Shown here: positions 15,031 to 17,879 of the stretch, piece after piece
Layout of the letters: the number at the start of each line of letters is the position of its first letter
Position numbering within the stretch: the stretch's first letter is position 1
Assembly: GCA_910585355.1 (NCBI GenBank)
Contig: CAJUDN010000059.1
Coordinates: 1-17,879, forward strand
Reading direction: 5' to 3'
Length of the DNA stretch: 17,879 nt
Source: an uncultured Lachnospiraceae bacterium
GTDB lineage: Bacteria; Bacillota_A; Clostridia; Lachnospirales; Lachnospiraceae
The notes under the pieces: model-generated
The model's input: the letters and a program-made list of their open reading frames with translations, nothing else
What the model was told of the DNA's origin: nothing
Databases searched by the model: none
Program-made: the position numbers and the translations under genes

Positions 15031-15097
15031 TTATTTATGCACTCAACGAGCCAAAGTCCATGCTTGCAGGAGACCTTGGCGATTGCTGTGATAACTT

Positions 15098-15122
15098 GAG
15101 AAACTCCCAAAGCGTGTTTCTC
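15098..15122 (-). other. 7-bp stem-loop downstream of the wall-binding gene
   Basis: GAGAAAC (15098-15104) pairs with GTTTCTC (15116-15122) around an 11-base loop, 12 bp after the wall-binding protein stop. It lacks a T-run. It may stabilise the 3' end of the mRNA ahead of the terminator at 15003. Confidence 0.35.
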
Positions 15123-15134
15123 ATAGCTTCATCC

Positions 15135-16550
15135 TTATTCCATCTCCTGAAAAACCGGTTCAATGGGATCTCCATGCTTTTCATTTCCGACTGCCACTTC
15201 ATTAATTTCGGTAAGGAGCCCCGAACCGTTCACTTTATACTTGTTTCCATCTCTGTCCTTAACGGTTGTGTTCTTTGAAACACGGCCGGAGGTATTGACC
15301 ACATAGGTATGATATCCGCCGTTGGAAGCCGGAATGCTCACAAGAATATAACGGCTGTCACTGTCTGCCTCCTGACGTTTTCCCATATAATAAAGATAAT
15401 TGTTCTTTACGCCGGTCACACCGCGTCCCGCATAACTTCCTTCATTGAAATAAAAGGTACTCTTGCTTCCGTCCCCCTCTTCCACTGTCCGTTTTCCCTT
15501 TAATGCAGTTTTGGAAGACTCGTCGAAATAATAGGAAGTATATTCCCCTGTATCTCCGATCTCCACCTTATGCAGTCCCTTCACAGGGTTTCCCTTTTGG
15601 TCGAATAGGTAATTCTTTCCGTCCACACGCACAAAATCATTGGTGGACGCCTCTCCGTGCTTCGGCCCGATTTTTGGAACCCCTTCCTTATTAAAATAGT
15701 ACCAGACCACAGGCTCGTCCACGTTATCCTGAAGCCGTTCCGGCGGCTCTAAGGACAGCCATCCGGAGATTGCGGAACCTAAAGCGGCATTTTTAATGCC
15801 CGCCTCTGCAAAATATCTCCAGTCTTCGATGGAATCGGAGCTTGCGGTATCCGGCTCCCCCTCCATATAGACCCATCCGGTCTGCATCTGCCCTTTCTCA
15901 TTGAAGCAATAATACTTCCCGTCAATCCTGCTGATGCGGTAATCCCCGCCGTCTCCCGTCTCCGGGGAATATTTCTTTCCGCTGGCGGCGAAATAATACC
16001 AGTACATTCCATCGTCGCTTTCCGGTCCGTATCCGTAGTCGTCATCCTGGTCGCTCTCAGGCGCTTCCAGGTATCTCCAACCGGTTTTCATGGCGCCGTC
16101 GGACCCCAGATAGTAAATCCCATCGTCCGTCCATCCGGTCTGCATGATTCCCTCGGAATCAAACAGATAATTCTTTCCGTCAATTTTCTTCCAGCCATCC
16201 TTCACAAGTTTTCCGCTGTTTCCAAAGTAAAACCATTCCTGTTCCCCGTTATCATCATAAAGAGGCTGGGTTTTGATCCATTTATTTGTAACCATAATGC
16301 CGTTGGCATCCACATAATATTCCCCGTCTGCCCAGCAGTTGATGGCCATCTCTCCGCTGTTGCTGAGATAACGCCAGAGATTGTCCGCTCCCTTTCTCCA
16401 TTCTCCGGTAATTCGGTTCCCGTTATTATCCAGATAAATCCAGGTATTATTGGACATGGACCAGCCTTCCGCAGCATAAGCGTTTATCGCTAAAATTCCC
16501 AGACTCATTACGGCAGCCGCAGTCAGTATTTTCCAGTTCTTTCTCTTCAT
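15135..16550 (-). CDS. Secreted cell-wall-binding repeat protein
   Basis: 471 residues. A Sec signal peptide (MKRKNWKILTAAAVMSLGILAINAYAA) is cleaved near AYA-A. The remainder is almost entirely aromatic-rich choline/glucan-binding-type repeats of about 20 residues: NTWIYLDNNGNRITGEW, EYYVDANGIMVTNKW, KNYLFDSEGIMQTGW, YYCFNEKGQMQTGW and later degenerate copies. Acidic loops interrupt the middle repeats (SDQDDDYGYGPESDD). No catalytic domain is visible. Such proteins attach to teichoic-acid choline or surface polysaccharides and usually carry an enzyme or adhesin; this one has only the binding part. The start at 16550 has GGAGAT upstream. It is monocistronic, with a good promoter at 16617-16645. 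The ligand is uncertain, since many anaerobes have such repeats without choline in their walls. Confidence 0.9.
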   Translation of the reverse strand: MKRKNWKILTAAAVMSLGILAINAYAAEGWSMSNNTWIYLDNNGNRITGEWRKGADNLWRYLSNSGEMAINCWADGEYYVDANGIMVTNKWIKTQPLYDDNGEQEWFYFGNSGKLVKDGWKKIDGKNYLFDSEGIMQTGWTDDGIYYLGSDGAMKTGWRYLEAPESDQDDDYGYGPESDDGMYWYYFAASGKKYSPETGDGGDYRISRIDGKYYCFNEKGQMQTGWVYMEGEPDTASSDSIEDWRYFAEAGIKNAALGSAISGWLSLEPPERLQDNVDEPVVWYYFNKEGVPKIGPKHGEASTNDFVRVDGKNYLFDQKGNPVKGLHKVEIGDTGEYTSYYFDESSKTALKGKRTVEEGDGSKSTFYFNEGSYAGRGVTGVKNNYLYYMGKRQEADSDSRYILVSIPASNGGYHTYVVNTSGRVSKNTTVKDRDGNKYKVNGSGLLTEINEVAVGNEKHGDPIEPVFQEME

Positions 16551-16596
16551 TCATCCATCTCCTCGCCACTGCGTCTATTTTTGCATACTTTTGTCA

Positions 16597-16604
16597 AGTA
16601 TACT
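16597..16604. promoter_or_regulatory. AGTATACT palindrome near the transcript start (site 2)
   Basis: This is a perfect 8-bp palindrome about 6-13 bases after the predicted transcript start of the wall-binding gene. An identical copy lies 28 bp upstream inside the promoter spacer. A related half, GCATACTT, lies at 16583-16590. Confidence 0.4.
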
Positions 16605-16616
16605 GCATCTGGGTTC

Positions 16617-16645
16617 ATTTTACCAGTATACTATAAATAATTCAA
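16617..16645 (-). promoter_or_regulatory. Promoter of the wall-binding gene with AGTATACT in its spacer
   Basis: On the minus strand TTGAAT (16645-16640) and TAAAAT (16622-16617) are 17 bp apart, a good sigma-A promoter. The spacer contains AGTATACT (16625-16632), identical to the palindrome at 16597-16604. A dimeric repressor bound to both would block RNA polymerase. The leader to the ATG at 16550 is about 60 nt. Confidence 0.6.
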
Positions 16646-16797
16646 GACAAATAATCTTTCAATTCTCTTAAATCCCCCCCCCCCGGCCACAACTGTTTAA
16701 GCGTCCTCTGAACGATTCCCTCATAACCGCGCATGCTCCATTTGACAGTGTCTGCCATATCACGTATAATGTCCACATGGGAAACCCAGGCATCCAT
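16642..16797 (-). CDS. Small ORF with a poly-G tract, unrecognised
   Basis: A 51-codon ORF from ATG 16797 encodes a basic, Trp-containing peptide (MDAWVSHVDIIRDMADTVK at its start) that I do not recognise. An 11-G run on the coding strand near the end encodes PGGG, nine residues before the tail. The ribosome site is weak (AGGCG). Its 3' end overlaps the promoter of the wall-binding gene. It could be a real small gene, the remnant of a longer one, or chance. A shift in the G run would alter only the last residues. Confidence 0.25.
   Translation of the reverse strand: MDAWVSHVDIIRDMADTVKWSMRGYEGIVQRTLKQLWPGGGDLRELKDYLS
16674..16684. repeat. 11-base C homopolymer
   Basis: Eleven consecutive C (G on the minus strand) lie in an otherwise balanced or AT-rich intergenic region, about 30 bp upstream of the -35 of the wall-binding gene promoter. 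Such tracts mutate by slippage and are also prone to sequencing error. Confidence 0.9.
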
Positions 16798-16854
16798 TAA
16801 AAATCGCCTGCGGCGGCTAGAGCGGGGCACGCTGTCCTGCAAAGTTTCGCCGGA

Positions 16855-16860
16855 TATAAT
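16855..16860 (+). promoter_or_regulatory. Possible -10 of the methyltransferase gene
   Basis: A perfect TATAAT lies 57 bp before the methyltransferase ATG. No recognisable -35 is present at 16-18 bp. The sequence between it and the gene is AT-rich. Confidence 0.35.
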
Positions 16861-16917
16861 GCAGACAGCGCATTAAAATAATCTTAAAATTATCAGAGAA
16901 AGTGACGGTATCAAACG

Positions 16918-17784
16918 ATGTGGACAGCAGATGGATGGAACGACTATGAAGTCATTGACTGCTCAGGGGGAGAGAAACTGGAACGTTGGGGAAACTATAT
17001 TCTGGTACGTCCGGATCCGCAGGTGATCTGGGACACAGAAAAAAAGGCCCCGCAATGGAAAAAGATGAACGGTCACTACCACAGAAGCCAGAGAGGCGGC
17101 GGAGAATGGGAATTTTTCGGCCTTCCGGAGCAGTGGAGCATCCATTATAAAGACCTGACCTTCCAGCTTAAGCCCTTCAGCTTCAAGCATACGGGACTAT
17201 TCCCGGAACAGGCGGCCAACTGGGACTGGTTCGGAGAAAAAATCCGTCAGGCAGGGCGTCCCATAAAGGTTTTGAACCTGTTTGCTTATACTGGAGGAGC
17301 AACGCTTGCCGCTGCCAGGGCAGGTGCCTCTGTGACCCATGTGGACGCCTCCAAGGGTATGGTAAGCTGGGCCAGGGAAAACGCAAAATCCAGTGATCTG
17401 GAGAGCGCTCCGATTCGCTGGATCATAGATGACTGTGTAAAATTCGCGGAGCGGGAAATCCGCCGGGGCAGTCACTATGACGCCATAATTATGGACCCGC
17501 CGTCGTACGGCCGGGGTCCCAAAGGGGAAATCTGGAAAATCGAGAACGCCATATTTCCGTTTGTAAAGCTGTGCGTAAATCTTCTTTCCCCTGATCCTTT
17601 ATTTTTCCTCATCAATTCCTATACCACCGGCCTGGCACCTTCCGTTCTCACCTATATGCTTGGAACGACGATACAGAAAAAATTGGGTGGTGCGGTACGG
17701 TCCGATGAAATCGGTCTTCCCGTGACCGCTTCCGGCCTTGTGCTGCCCTGCGGCGCTTCCGGCCGGTGGGCAGCAGACAGTTAG
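16918..17784 (+). CDS. Class I SAM-dependent methyltransferase, RlmI/RlmK-like (COG1092)
   Basis: 288 residues. The C-terminal Rossmann-like domain has motif I VLNLFAYTGGATLAAARAGA (118-137), the acidic SAM-ribose residue Asp143 in HVDASKG, the Asp171-Asp172 region, and the catalytic-site motif MDPPSYGRG (192-200). The N-terminal 110 residues form the beta-rich lead-in of this family (YILVRPDPQVIW, FKHTGLFPEQAANWDW). In Enterobacteria RlmI methylates 23S rRNA C1962 and has an added N-terminal PUA domain; this protein lacks one, as is common for shorter members. The likely role is rRNA methylation, but the target base is not established here. The start ATG 16918 has only a weak upstream site (GAGAAAG), so expression may be low. 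No linked genes are visible. Confidence 0.88.
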   Translation: MWTADGWNDYEVIDCSGGEKLERWGNYILVRPDPQVIWDTEKKAPQWKKMNGHYHRSQRGGGEWEFFGLPEQWSIHYKDLTFQLKPFSFKHTGLFPEQAANWDWFGEKIRQAGRPIKVLNLFAYTGGATLAAARAGASVTHVDASKGMVSWARENAKSSDLESAPIRWIIDDCVKFAEREIRRGSHYDAIIMDPPSYGRGPKGEIWKIENAIFPFVKLCVNLLSPDPLFFLINSYTTGLAPSVLTYMLGTTIQKKLGGAVRSDEIGLPVTASGLVLPCGASGRWAADS

Positions 17785-17879
17785 TTATTGTTCACTCTCC
17801 GGTCAATCACTCCGTTTATTAACCGGATGGAGCACTAGAGTGTGTCTGAAAATTAAAAATTGCACAAAATCTGGCGAGA
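17785..17879. other. Right-edge intergenic sequence
   Basis: No gene is visible. A weak CCGGT/ACCGG pairing follows the methyltransferase stop without a T-run. The last 40 bases, starting GTGTGTCTGAAAA, have the look of a repeat or insertion-element end, but the window stops before this can be judged. Confidence 0.2.

Noticed and set aside
1..17879. CRISPR arrays, prophage genes or complete insertion sequences
   Set aside because: I saw no regularly spaced direct repeats, no Cas, phage structural, integrase or transposase genes in any frame.

Overview
The window looks like the chromosome of an anaerobic, gut-type Firmicute, most likely a Lachnospiraceae-type Clostridium. This rests on strong AGGAGG-type ribosome sites, a tRNA gene without encoded CCA, G+C near one half by eye, and the gene mix: AGCS symporter, TAXI-TRAP system, LytS/LytTR pair, MATE pump and a choline/glucan-binding-repeat wall protein. 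The species cannot be fixed from the sequence alone.

Left edge (1-2004). The 3' part of tRNA-Glu(CTC) ends in a strong bidirectional terminator. Next come three broken genes of what looks like a former sugar-acid (altronate/galactarate-type) locus. A uxaA/garD-family dehydratase and a divergent GntR/FadR-type regulator have both lost their 5' ends at one junction near 785-800. A short-chain dehydrogenase has lost its central part at a second junction near 1640-1655. Two independent deletions within 1 kb point to gene decay, or to assembly trouble.

2005-4635. A MATE efflux gene (minus) has a clear promoter, then an intrinsic terminator in its roughly 90-nt leader and a possible overlapping leader ORF, suggesting attenuation control. 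Upstream lies a regulator that fuses an AraC-type DNA-binding domain to a RelA/SpoT-like HD domain whose catalytic residues are degenerate.

4636-8709. An AGCS sodium:amino-acid symporter is divergent from the AraC-HD regulator. Convergent with it is a LytS-type sensor kinase and LytTR response regulator operon.

8732-12563. A 161-bp symmetric imperfect palindrome separates lytS from a complete TAXI-TRAP operon (lipoprotein receptor, DUF1850 protein, fused permease), which ends in its own terminator. Divergent from it (12836-14979) are a D-2-hydroxyacid dehydrogenase and an imidazolonepropionase-like amidohydrolase, closed by a bidirectional terminator. The shared 272-bp divergent region holds repeated GTTTATAAA motifs. 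The simplest reading is a regulated uptake-and-catabolism module: a ligand sensed by LytS, a small organic acid or amide imported by the TRAP system, then ring or amide hydrolysis and keto/hydroxy-acid interconversion. The substrate is unknown.

Right edge (15135-17879). A secreted wall-binding repeat protein is transcribed from a good promoter that contains paired AGTATACT palindromes. A doubtful small ORF with an 11-C homopolymer follows, then a stand-alone RlmI-like SAM methyltransferase. The best candidates for something new are the AraC-HD regulator paired with the symporter, the MATE leader, and the large palindrome next to lytS.
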